From a virus, in the IMG/VR virus record IMGVR_UViG_3300044616_001206, positions 1-47,251 of that record: a stretch of 47,251 bases of DNA; one strand, 5' to 3'. The notes below the pieces were generated by a model that was not told the origin of the DNA, ran no database searches, and saw only the letters and a program-made list of their open reading frames with translations. A program made the translations under genes and the position numbers. Below are positions 1 through 6,634 of the stretch, one piece after another; positions within the stretch are counted from its first letter, which is position 1; each line of letters opens with the position of its first letter.

Positions 1-2925
1 AAGTAATAAATTTCTGTTATTATATTTTATTTTACTACAATCCCCAACTTCTGTTTTTGCATTTTCACCGTAATTGTTTGTTTTGAAAATTAAAATACCT
101 TTCAACTCTTCATATCCCAATTCTTTAAATGAATATTCTACATTTATTTTATTAATTGTATTTTCTTGTAATTGGTCAAATTTCCATTTATCTTTAGCAA
201 TCCCGTTAGTCTTTTCTATTTTTTCTAAAATATACTTAATTACTGAATGTGTTCTTCTTAATGATAATTTATAATTATATTTCTCATCTGACGGACTTGA
301 AGCTGAAGAATCAATATTGATTATAATATCATCTTTCACTGAATTATTTTCAAGATTATTTTTTAATTCTTCTAATGTAGTTGCAAGTACCAATCTGTCA
401 CTATCTAATTTTGTAATTATTTCATCCGTTTTATCTGTAATATTAGGTATGGCGTCTAAAGTAACAGTATCTTTATTGAATATTGTTATTCTATCTTGTT
501 TATCTTTTTTCGTAGTTCCGTTAATAATATCTGTTAACCCTTGTGTTAAAAGATTTATTGCACTTGTTTTTTCATTTACAATATTATCGGCAATATTATT
601 ATATGAATTAGCTGACGTATAATCAGTTTGTCCTTGACCTAATTGTGATGAAGGTATATTATTTGGGTAAAATAATTTAACTTCATAATTAACCGATTCT
701 GAATTTGATTTTTCTGTTGTAGTTCCCTCTGGATTCTTAAGAACTTCGGTTGTAACAGTTTTTCTTTGTTTTTTAATTTGTTCAGAATCAACACCAGAGT
801 TTAAATATGATTGTATTAATTTAACATCATCAGGTTCTAAAGTTGTATATGTTCTTATTAAACTATAAAAGTCAATATCTTTAGCTCCAGCAAAAAATGC
901 ATTGATATAATCATCAACTTGTTCTTCATTCATTAATTTAAAATGTTCACGAACAAGTAAATTTAAAACACTTGGATGGTCAACGACAATCTTAAATGAT
1001 AATTGACCAGTTCTTTCTGTATTTTGATATGTATAAATTGGTTCGGGTCTTCCTAAGAATGAATTCTTATCCCAATTCGCACTACTTTGTTCTGATACTT
1101 TTAAATCATATGGTGGGAACCACATAACACGACCACCATTATTTCCTCTTTCACAATATGGTAAATCTGAAACTGTAAAACCAGATAATGTTGATGTCTT
1201 CCATGCTAAATTTTCTAAAGATAACATATATTTTTTAGCATAAAACCCTTCCCCTCCGTATGGGTCTTTACCTTGTTCACTTCTAAAAATATTACTTGAA
1301 CCAACAAAACTTTTGTTTCCGTTGGACATAGGTGCAATATTCAAGTTCCATGTGTTTGATAATACACTACCGTCAAATTTTCTAATATTCGTTCTTCTAT
1401 ATGGCTTTTCTGTTTTTTTATAATATGGGGTGTCTATAGTTTCTTTATAATATGGTGCAGTGTCTCTTAATGTTAAGTATGGTCTATCTTTAGTCCAAAC
1501 TCTTGCGTATTCAATGCCAATATCTCTACCCGAATTATCCATATATTTTACTGCAGAACCTCTTGATATTAACGTATCACCATCTTTAAAGTATTTTGAT
1601 GTTTGATTTAAAATGTGTCCGATATGTGATAAAGCCTCTCCACCATTATTTGGTTTTGAGTTTAACATATCTTGTGTTAAAAAAAGAATTGAGTCCTCTC
1701 TAAAATCATAACTTGTTGATAAAGTTCCTGCAATTCTTGTCTCATCTAAGTTTCCCGTTTTTCTATTGGAACTAATCCATGTTAAATTTCCACTTGTTTT
1801 TCCTTGATTATTATATGACCTATCTGTATGAAATAATTGTGTTGCAATTGGGTCAAATAATAATGATAAATAATAACTACTTCTAACCTTTCTACCACTA
1901 AATAAATCTGATGTTGTTAATTTAACATCATTAGATCTGTCATCTCCGATATATGCTGTAGAATCAGGTGCTTCAACACCTAATAAGTTTTTAATTCCCT
2001 GAGCAATCTGGTTTGGAAAGTTAAATAATCTTGATGATTGTTGTGACCTTGCAGTCGTGGTGTAATTCGGTGCATATTTTGAGTAGGATAATAAATCAAA
2101 GAGTCTATTCTTTGAAGAATCTCCCATATATTGAATTAATAAATCCGATGGTTTTGCCGTTGGTAAAGGTCTTCTTCTAATTCCAACAATACTTCCTAAC
2201 GTACCTGTTAGGTCCTGCCATATTCTTGTACCTTCATTAACGTTTGTAGGTCTTGTATTAACAGGATTTCTTGGATTGGTAAGATAGTCACCAGGTATCT
2301 CAGACCACGGGAATTGGGTTCCTGCAACCGTTTGTAAGAAATCTATTCCCTTACCTAAAAGAGAATTAGCCACAGTGATTTTATTGTTACCCTCAACTAA
2401 AGGTTCTTTACCTCTTAATATATTAGTAAGTGTTGTTGTATTACCACCTAAAGCGTCAAATATTCTACCTTTGGCTGTGGTGGCGGTAAATAAATTTTGT
2501 TGTATTCTTGCTAAAACAGGACCTTGACTATTTGTTCTAATATGATTAGCTGCAAATTTGAATAGTTCAGATTCACCATCATAATTATTGGTCGCCATTA
2601 TACCAATTAAATTATCGTTTGTTTTTGTAAAATAAGGGTATAATGTTAGATTTGCTCTTCTTGGTAAATCAATTAAAGATTCTTTTATAAAATATTCGTT
2701 TGGTTTGAATATATTAACTCTTTGTATGTTTTCTAAGTCAGTTTTTCTATTTGCATCAACATCAGGTTGATTAATATTAGAGGAATCGTTTAAATTTTGA
2801 ATACTATACTGATCACTGGTGAAAGTTTTGGGAGATGGACTACTACCATAAACAGGGTCCAACGTTCTCTTCAACACTTCATCCCTTAACCTTTTTGTTG
2901 AATCAAAATTTAAATAACTTGGCAT
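1..2925 (-). CDS. Large virion (tail/baseplate) protein, 3' end cut by window edge
   Basis: An open frame starts with ATG at 2925 (MPSYLNFDSTKRLRDEVL) and stays open for 975 codons to the left edge, so the C-terminus is missing. I checked that distant segments share one frame. The middle (about residues 590-650) contains PEPIYTYQNTERTGQLSF followed by a V-DHPSVLN segment, a pattern I associate with tube-initiator/LysM-type baseplate proteins of contractile tails. Near residues 868-905 there is IDSSASSPSDEKYNYKLSL, then RR-HSV, which resembles the OmpA/MotB peptidoglycan-binding signature (YNxxLSxxRAxxV). It is last in the minus-strand tail operon, after the tape-measure candidate, which fits a baseplate or tail role. 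The exact function is not recognised; a virion role is inferred from position and length. Confidence 0.75.
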   Translation of the reverse strand, partial: MPSYLNFDSTKRLRDEVLKRTLDPVYGSSPSPKTFTSDQYSIQNLNDSSNINQPDVDANRKTDLENIQRVNIFKPNEYFIKESLIDLPRRANLTLYPYFTKTNDNLIGIMATNNYDGESELFKFAANHIRTNSQGPVLARIQQNLFTATTAKGRIFDALGGNTTTLTNILRGKEPLVEGNNKITVANSLLGKGIDFLQTVAGTQFPWSEIPGDYLTNPRNPVNTRPTNVNEGTRIWQDLTGTLGSIVGIRRRPLPTAKPSDLLIQYMGDSSKNRLFDLLSYSKYAPNYTTTARSQQSSRLFNFPNQIAQGIKNLLGVEAPDSTAYIGDDRSNDVKLTTSDLFSGRKVRSSYYLSLLFDPIATQLFHTDRSYNNQGKTSGNLTWISSNRKTGNLDETRIAGTLSTSYDFREDSILFLTQDMLNSKPNNGGEALSHIGHILNQTSKYFKDGDTLISRGSAVKYMDNSGRDIGIEYARVWTKDRPYLTLRDTAPYYKETIDTPYYKKTEKPYRRTNIRKFDGSVLSNTWNLNIAPMSNGNKSFVGSSNIFRSEQGKDPYGGEGFYAKKYMLSLENLAWKTSTLSGFTVSDLPYCERGNNGGRVMWFPPYDLKVSEQSSANWDKNSFLGRPEPIYTYQNTERTGQLSFKIVVDHPSVLNLLVREHFKLMNEEQVDDYINAFFAGAKDIDFYSLIRTYTTLEPDDVKLIQSYLNSGVDSEQIKKQRKTVTTEVLKNPEGTTTEKSNSESVNYEVKLFYPNNIPSSQLGQGQTDYTSANSYNNIADNIVNEKTSAINLLTQGLTDIINGTTKKDKQDRITIFNKDTVTLDAIPNITDKTDEIITKLDSDRLVLATTLEELKNNLENNSVKDDIIINIDSSASSPSDEKYNYKLSLRRTHSVIKYILEKIEKTNGIAKDKWKFDQLQENTINKINVEYSFKELGYEELKGILIFKTNNYGENAKTEVGDCSKIKYNNRNLLL

Positions 2926-2938
2926 TATATTCTTTTAT

Positions 2939-2946
2939 TATAAATA
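2939..2946 (-). promoter_or_regulatory. Candidate late promoter octamer TATTTATA
   Basis: On the minus strand this reads TATTTATA, 13 nt before the ATG at 2925. It is one of about twenty copies of the same motif ahead of structural genes in this window. Confidence 0.55.
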
Positions 2947-2970
2947 GGGTATTAATGAAAAATTGGAGAG

Positions 2971-4842
2971 TTACGCCATTGTTGATAAGTAGTCATTTTT
3001 GTTAGGTATAAAAATACCTCTGTAATTACCTGAATTTCTTATAATTTCTCTAGCCAAAGAGTCTCCATTTGTGTCGGCCTTAATTGTAATTTCGTTAATT
3101 ACTTTATTAATTGTTGGGGAGGTTGTTTGAGTACTTGGTTTGTTAGTTTCAATCTTTTTAAGTTGTTCTTGTAAAGACACCTTTTGTTTTTCAAATTCCT
3201 CTTTAAATCCAGACATTCCACCGATAGAAAATGATTCTTGTAATTTACCTCTTACACCTTCGGTTAATTGATTTATTTGTTCTCTATCTAAATTTTTAGT
3301 TTTACTAGTCTCTTTAATGAAATTATATAGTTCCTTAGTTTCTCTATCTAAATTAAAATTTTCAGCCTCCTTAGCACCAGCAGCAGTAATCTCTCTTAAT
3401 TGACCTTTAGCCCATCGTTGTAATAATAAATTAATATTTTTAATTTCGGTGAATTGGTCTTTAGCAATATCCGCTGGTGACATCTCTTCAAAAGCCTTTT
3501 TATTGGCCTTTAACACATCAATTTGTGATTTACTTAAATCTGACAACGCAACTTGTGATTGTCCTTGGAATTCTTGTTGTAAAGTTTTTGGTATTTCAAT
3601 AACCATTTTACCTCCATCCATTTTGGATAGATTAGTTATAAACTCTCTATCTTCTTTCTTTAAATCAAACGATTTACTCGCCAAATCTGCGCCAGCCGAA
3701 ATTCTTTCTTGAGCAGCGATTGCCCCTCTTGCGAATTCTTTATAATCAATACCTAATTGAGCAGCCATTTCACGAGCTCTTCTTAAATTAACACCCACTA
3801 ATTCAAATCTACCTTGTTCTGAATTATATGTTGCTAAACTACTTGCAGCACCAATTAATGCGTCTTGTAATCCTTCCACATTATTCGTCGCCATATACAT
3901 CAACTTAAGTGGGTCATTAAAATCACCAATTGCACCACCCAATACTTGTAAGTTTGCCGTTAAATCAATTGCACCTTCAGGACTCATAACTTTTTCTGCA
4001 ATCTTATACACTTGGTCCATGTTCATTCTAAATTCCTGAGCCTTTCTTGACATTTCAGCTAAACCTTGAATACCTTTTGAAAAACCATATTCATTTAATT
4101 TTTCTATATTATTTCTAATGTCGGTTACGGTAGTTTTAGCACGTAAACCTAATTCTAATGAACCCTTACCGGCTTTATCTATTGAGTCCATAGCACTTCT
4201 TGCACCTAAACCTACCCTCTCAAATTCATTAAATAAGGTACCCATTTCTTCTAAACTACCAACAAATGCACGTGCGGTTGAATAAGACCTTTCTATTGTT
4301 TCTTGTGATATGAGGTTAAATCTACCAGACCCCTCCATCATATTATTCACAAGTCCTGTAATATTCTCAATACCATATCCAAACTCAATAGCTGCGGGAT
4401 ATGCATCTAAAATTTCATTTCTTAAACCTTTTGATAATTCACCGGCGATTCCAATTTTTTCATTGATGTCGGTTCTTAACTGTGATTCAATTGCAATTTG
4501 TTCTACAATATCTCCACCAATTTCTTTTAATAATTGGATAGGTGAAAAACTTTTCAAAGCATTCACATATGGTTTTGGGTCAATTAATTCCCCAACATTA
4601 ACTTCACTAATTTTTGATTGACTTTGTAATGCACCTAAAACATCCACACTATTATTAAAATCTCTTGGTGTTTTTGGTGTTGTTGTTTGACTTGGTTTAT
4701 TATTAGCTGAAGAAAAGGCCTTGGTACCATTAATTACATCATCTTCTGATAAATCACTAACTTTAACGCCTCTTTCCTTAGCAACTTGTTTCCAAAATTC
4801 ATTTACGTTATTACTATATTTTTTTGCTAATCTTTCAAACAT
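2971..4842 (-). CDS. Probable tail tape-measure protein (623 aa)
   Basis: This 623-residue, helix-rich protein has no signal peptide. It lies directly downstream of the gp26-like gene and the small gp51-like ORF, where contractile phages usually place the tape measure. The length is close to T4 gp29 (590 aa). The central part (residues about 120-420) is predicted alpha-helical and rich in Ala, Gly, Glu and Lys, with segments such as GLQDALIGAASSLATY and GVNLRRAREMAAQLGI. The N-terminus is charged and followed by a Ser/Thr/Pro/Asn-rich linker (residues 45-65). If it is the tape measure it sets tail length and lies in the tube lumen before ejection. Family assignment rests on position, length and composition rather than a diagnostic motif. 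The start codon is ATG, with the late-promoter octamer only 3 nt upstream. Confidence 0.6.
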   Translation of the reverse strand: MFERLAKKYSNNVNEFWKQVAKERGVKVSDLSEDDVINGTKAFSSANNKPSQTTTPKTPRDFNNSVDVLGALQSQSKISEVNVGELIDPKPYVNALKSFSPIQLLKEIGGDIVEQIAIESQLRTDINEKIGIAGELSKGLRNEILDAYPAAIEFGYGIENITGLVNNMMEGSGRFNLISQETIERSYSTARAFVGSLEEMGTLFNEFERVGLGARSAMDSIDKAGKGSLELGLRAKTTVTDIRNNIEKLNEYGFSKGIQGLAEMSRKAQEFRMNMDQVYKIAEKVMSPEGAIDLTANLQVLGGAIGDFNDPLKLMYMATNNVEGLQDALIGAASSLATYNSEQGRFELVGVNLRRAREMAAQLGIDYKEFARGAIAAQERISAGADLASKSFDLKKEDREFITNLSKMDGGKMVIEIPKTLQQEFQGQSQVALSDLSKSQIDVLKANKKAFEEMSPADIAKDQFTEIKNINLLLQRWAKGQLREITAAGAKEAENFNLDRETKELYNFIKETSKTKNLDREQINQLTEGVRGKLQESFSIGGMSGFKEEFEKQKVSLQEQLKKIETNKPSTQTTSPTINKVINEITIKADTNGDSLAREIIRNSGNYRGIFIPNKNDYLSTMA

Positions 4843-4845
4843 TCT

Positions 4846-4853
4846 TATAAATA
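4846..4853 (-). promoter_or_regulatory. Candidate late promoter octamer TATTTATA
   Basis: Minus-strand TATTTATA ending 3 nt before the ATG at 4842 of the tape-measure candidate. This is too close to leave a normal ribosome-binding leader. Confidence 0.55.
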
Positions 4854-4859
4854 TCCATC

Positions 4860-4964
4860 CTAACCTTTTTCTAACTCAATTAGATAGTTAATGAAGTATC
4901 TTCTTTCAAAGATTGGCATTTTTAATAAATCACCATATGAGAATCCTTTTTTAATAAGATACAT
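4860..4964 (-). CDS. Small gp51-like / tail-assembly chaperone ORF, possibly expressed by +1 frameshift
   Basis: This small frame overlaps nothing else and fills the gap between the gp26-like gene and the tape measure. From the ATG at 4964 it encodes 34 residues (MYLIKKGFSYGDLLKMPIFE, then a basic-aromatic RRYF run, ending LIELEKG). The frame stays open upstream into the end of the gp26-like gene (KKTQYEEF precedes the Met). The pattern of a short hydrophobic helix, a DLxxMPxxERR motif and an aromatic end is what I recall for the short second proteins that follow the LPSKG-type baseplate protein in T4-like phages (T4 gp51) and for tail-assembly chaperones. It lies +1 relative to the upstream gene, whose stop TAA is embedded in ATATAAAAAAAC. 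It may start at its own ATG (a GAGGAG lies only 3 nt away) or be made by frameshifting. Confidence 0.5.
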   Translation of the reverse strand: MYLIKKGFSYGDLLKMPIFERRYFINYLIELEKG

Positions 4965-4986
4965 GAACTCCTCATACTGAGTTTTT

Positions 4987-5736
4987 TTATATTCCGTAGA
5001 AAGGACGAAAAAACTCAACCCCGAACCCAATATTTACTTGGATCTCATCTCCTGATGGGGTAGTTACTGTTTGGGTTAAATCTAACCCTGGTTTATTATC
5101 TTTTACAAATTTTCTAAAATCTTGGGAATCTTTAATTGGCATTTTTTCAATGAAATTTCTAATTTGCATCGGGTCTTTATTACCATTAATTGAACGAATC
5201 ATAAATTCAAGTTGTTTCGTCATAATAGGCGCAACACCTACTCCGTTCCAACTCTCTCTAATTTTTTCAATTTCTTCTTCTTGTTTTTTTGTTAAAAACT
5301 TAAATGTTACCGTATGATTACTTTTTTCTAAATGATATGAATATTCACCATTTTCATTTTCTGATAACATAAAATCCTTAATTTTTAAGGTTGATAAATC
5401 AATTGAAAATGTAAATTCTTTATCTGTTTTTGGGTCAGTTGTGGACATATTATAATCCGAACCAAATGCGGTGTTTCTTAAAAATATTAAAATTGCTTGT
5501 TTATCTTCTTCAACTATATCTTCAACAGATAAATCTTTATCTAATATTTTTCTTTTTAATAATTCAGTAACAACTGAGTTTGTTGAATTTAAATTAGGCG
5601 ACGCTAAAATGTTCTCATCTGAAGCGGTTAGATATGCCACTTTTAATGATTTTTTCTTGTTTTCATAATGAATACCTCTACTAGGTAATTCTATTACATC
5701 ATACGCTATTGTTGGGTCTATTCTATTTTCTTCCAT
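4987..5736 (-). CDS. gp26-like T4-type baseplate protein (PF12322-like)
   Basis: The protein is 249 residues from the ATG at 5736; a TTG three codons upstream is a less likely start. The N-terminal part has ELPSRGIHY, then LKVAYLTASDENILASPNL and LLKRKI. This is the LPSKGxxY ... hxhxhLTAxEExxLxNPxL ... LL arrangement of the T4 gp26-type baseplate family. These proteins take part in baseplate hub assembly in the cytoplasm. The next gene in the minus direction is the tiny gp51-like ORF in another frame, then the tape measure, the usual order for this module. No late-promoter octamer precedes it. A hairpin terminator lies between it and the upstream tube gene, so it may depend on read-through or an unrecognised promoter. 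Confidence 0.72.
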   Translation of the reverse strand: MEENRIDPTIAYDVIELPSRGIHYENKKKSLKVAYLTASDENILASPNLNSTNSVVTELLKRKILDKDLSVEDIVEEDKQAILIFLRNTAFGSDYNMSTTDPKTDKEFTFSIDLSTLKIKDFMLSENENGEYSYHLEKSNHTVTFKFLTKKQEEEIEKIRESWNGVGVAPIMTKQLEFMIRSINGNKDPMQIRNFIEKMPIKDSQDFRKFVKDNKPGLDLTQTVTTPSGDEIQVNIGFGVEFFRPFYGI

Positions 5737-5787
5737 AATATTCAATTTAATTAATAACTAGTAGAAAGTAAAGTTTTACAAAACAAA

Positions 5788-5816
5788 AAACCGATAATCT
5801 TTTGAACTATCGGTTT
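5788..5816 (-). terminator. Rho-independent terminator after tail tube gene
   Basis: A perfect 9-bp inverted repeat, AAACCGATA (5788-5796) and TATCGGTTT (5808-5816), encloses an 11-nt loop. On the minus strand it is followed by TTTGTTTTGT, a U-rich tract. It lies 22 nt past the tube stop codon, and would isolate the tube gene from the gp26-like gene. Confidence 0.75.
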
Positions 5817-5838
5817 AATATATGAAAAAAATATAATA

Positions 5839-6327
5839 TTAGTAAATCAAGATACATCTATCCATTCTCAATGAACAAGCAATATTTGCCAAATCATCTC
5901 TTGAATAATCCAATTCACCAAAGTTTAAATCTGTTAAGAAACAACCTTCTAATAACCATTTCTCAACAACAACTCCTGTTGGGTCTAACATCTCCAAATC
6001 AATGTCTTTTTTATAACCGGCAGCGTATCCCATACGACCTGTTACTGATTCAGCATGTAAACGGAACCATTCCATTAAAGCTTGAGAAGCTGAAGGACCG
6101 ATTGGGTCTCTAAAGTTTACCTTCATCTCATTCCATTCAAATCTACCTGCAACATATGTTGAAGTATTCAAAAAAGGAATTGCTACTGAGTTAATTTTAG
6201 CACTAGGTCTTTGAGAAGATGTTACATACCATTCGTTAATACCCAAAGTAGATGGGAATCTTACGATAAATCGGTTGACTCTTTTTGGTTCATATGGAGT
6301 CGGCATTTTCATTAATAAATCGGCCAT
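5839..6327 (-). CDS. 19: Tail tube protein, T4 gp19-like
   Basis: This 162-residue protein matches T4 gp19 (163 aa) in length. It has the expected tube-protein features: an N-terminal MPTPYEPKRVNRFIVRFPS, a central NEMKVNFRDPIGPSASQALM segment and a WLLEGCFLTDLNFGELDYS segment near the C-terminus. The central WNEMKVNFRDP and the C-terminal hxGxFhxxhxFGxhDY pattern are characteristic of the gp19 tube family, which polymerises into the inner tube of contractile tails. It follows the sheath gene in the same direction but is separated from it by a strong terminator and a 300-nt intergenic region with its own candidate late promoters, so it is probably transcribed on its own at high level. The ATG at 6327 is the only sensible start. 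Confidence 0.88.
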   Translation of the reverse strand: MADLLMKMPTPYEPKRVNRFIVRFPSTLGINEWYVTSSQRPSAKINSVAIPFLNTSTYVAGRFEWNEMKVNFRDPIGPSASQALMEWFRLHAESVTGRMGYAAGYKKDIDLEMLDPTGVVVEKWLLEGCFLTDLNFGELDYSRDDLANIACSLRMDRCILIY

Positions 6328-6365
6328 GTTGTATTTGTTAAGTTTTTAAGTTATTTTTACTTTCT

Positions 6366-6373
6366 TATAAATA
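6366..6373 (-). promoter_or_regulatory. Candidate late promoter octamer TATTTATA (tube gene, proximal)
   Basis: Minus-strand TATTTATA ending 38 nt before the tube ATG. The sheath gene has its octamer at exactly the same 38-nt distance. Confidence 0.6.
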
Positions 6374-6501
6374 TATCCAAAAGGAAAATAATTTTTTTAT
6401 GGATTAATTATATAGAAAGCTTGATTTTGTCAATTATTTTTCGTAGTTTTTTACAGGCTCCAGTATTCTAGTACCAGTTTAAATACTTCTTTATTAACTA
6501 T

Positions 6502-6509
6502 TATAAATA
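6502..6509 (-). promoter_or_regulatory. Second candidate late promoter octamer upstream of tube gene
   Basis: Minus-strand TATTTATA about 175 nt before the tube ATG, inside the palindrome-rich intergenic region. It overlaps the palindrome ATACTAGTAT. It may be a second start site for the abundant tube protein. Confidence 0.4.
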
Positions 6510-6516
6510 CTAGTAT
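6507..6516. repeat. 10-nt palindrome ATACTAGTAT
   Basis: Perfect palindrome overlapping the distal octamer in the sheath-tube intergenic region. Possible operator, no direct evidence. Confidence 0.4.
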
Positions 6517-6523
6517 ATCTAGT

Positions 6524-6537
6524 TCCAGTATACTGGA
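6524..6537. repeat. 14-nt palindrome TCCAGTATACTGGA
   Basis: Perfect 14-nt palindrome. Half of it (CCAGTAT) recurs near 6460, which suggests repeated binding of one dimeric factor. Confidence 0.5.
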
Positions 6538-6569
6538 TAATGTATAATTTAATATATTTTATACAGTGT

Positions 6570-6579
6570 TCCACGTGGA
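6570..6579. repeat. 10-nt palindrome TCCACGTGGA
   Basis: Perfect GC-richer palindrome standing out in an AT-rich region, just downstream (minus strand) of the sheath terminator. Confidence 0.4.
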
Positions 6580-6587
6580 GCATTAAA

Positions 6588-6611
6588 AAAGGGAGTCTCA
6601 CGACCCCCTTT
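6588..6611 (-). terminator. Strong rho-independent terminator after sheath gene
   Basis: On the minus strand AAAGGGGGTC, loop GTGA (a GNRA tetraloop), GACTCCCTTT form a 10-bp stem with one G-U pair. TTTTTTAATG follows. It begins 23 nt past the sheath stop codon and is the strongest hairpin terminator I see in the window. Confidence 0.88.
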
Positions 6612-6634
6612 CTATTTTTATATCTCCTTTTATA

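Larger units (their letters stand above)
6328..6587. other. Non-coding region between sheath and tube genes
   Basis: About 260 nt with no plausible gene. It holds two TATTTATA octamers facing the tube gene and three short perfect palindromes, listed separately. The sheath terminator borders it on the right. Near-repeated words (CCAGTAT and CTAGTACCAG at 6460-6480; CTAGTTCCAGTATACTGG at 6520-6536) suggest a protein-binding region. Confidence 0.6.

Noticed and set aside
5737-5745. TTG start three codons upstream for the gp26-like gene
   Set aside because: An ATG lies three codons downstream, so the extension is not needed.
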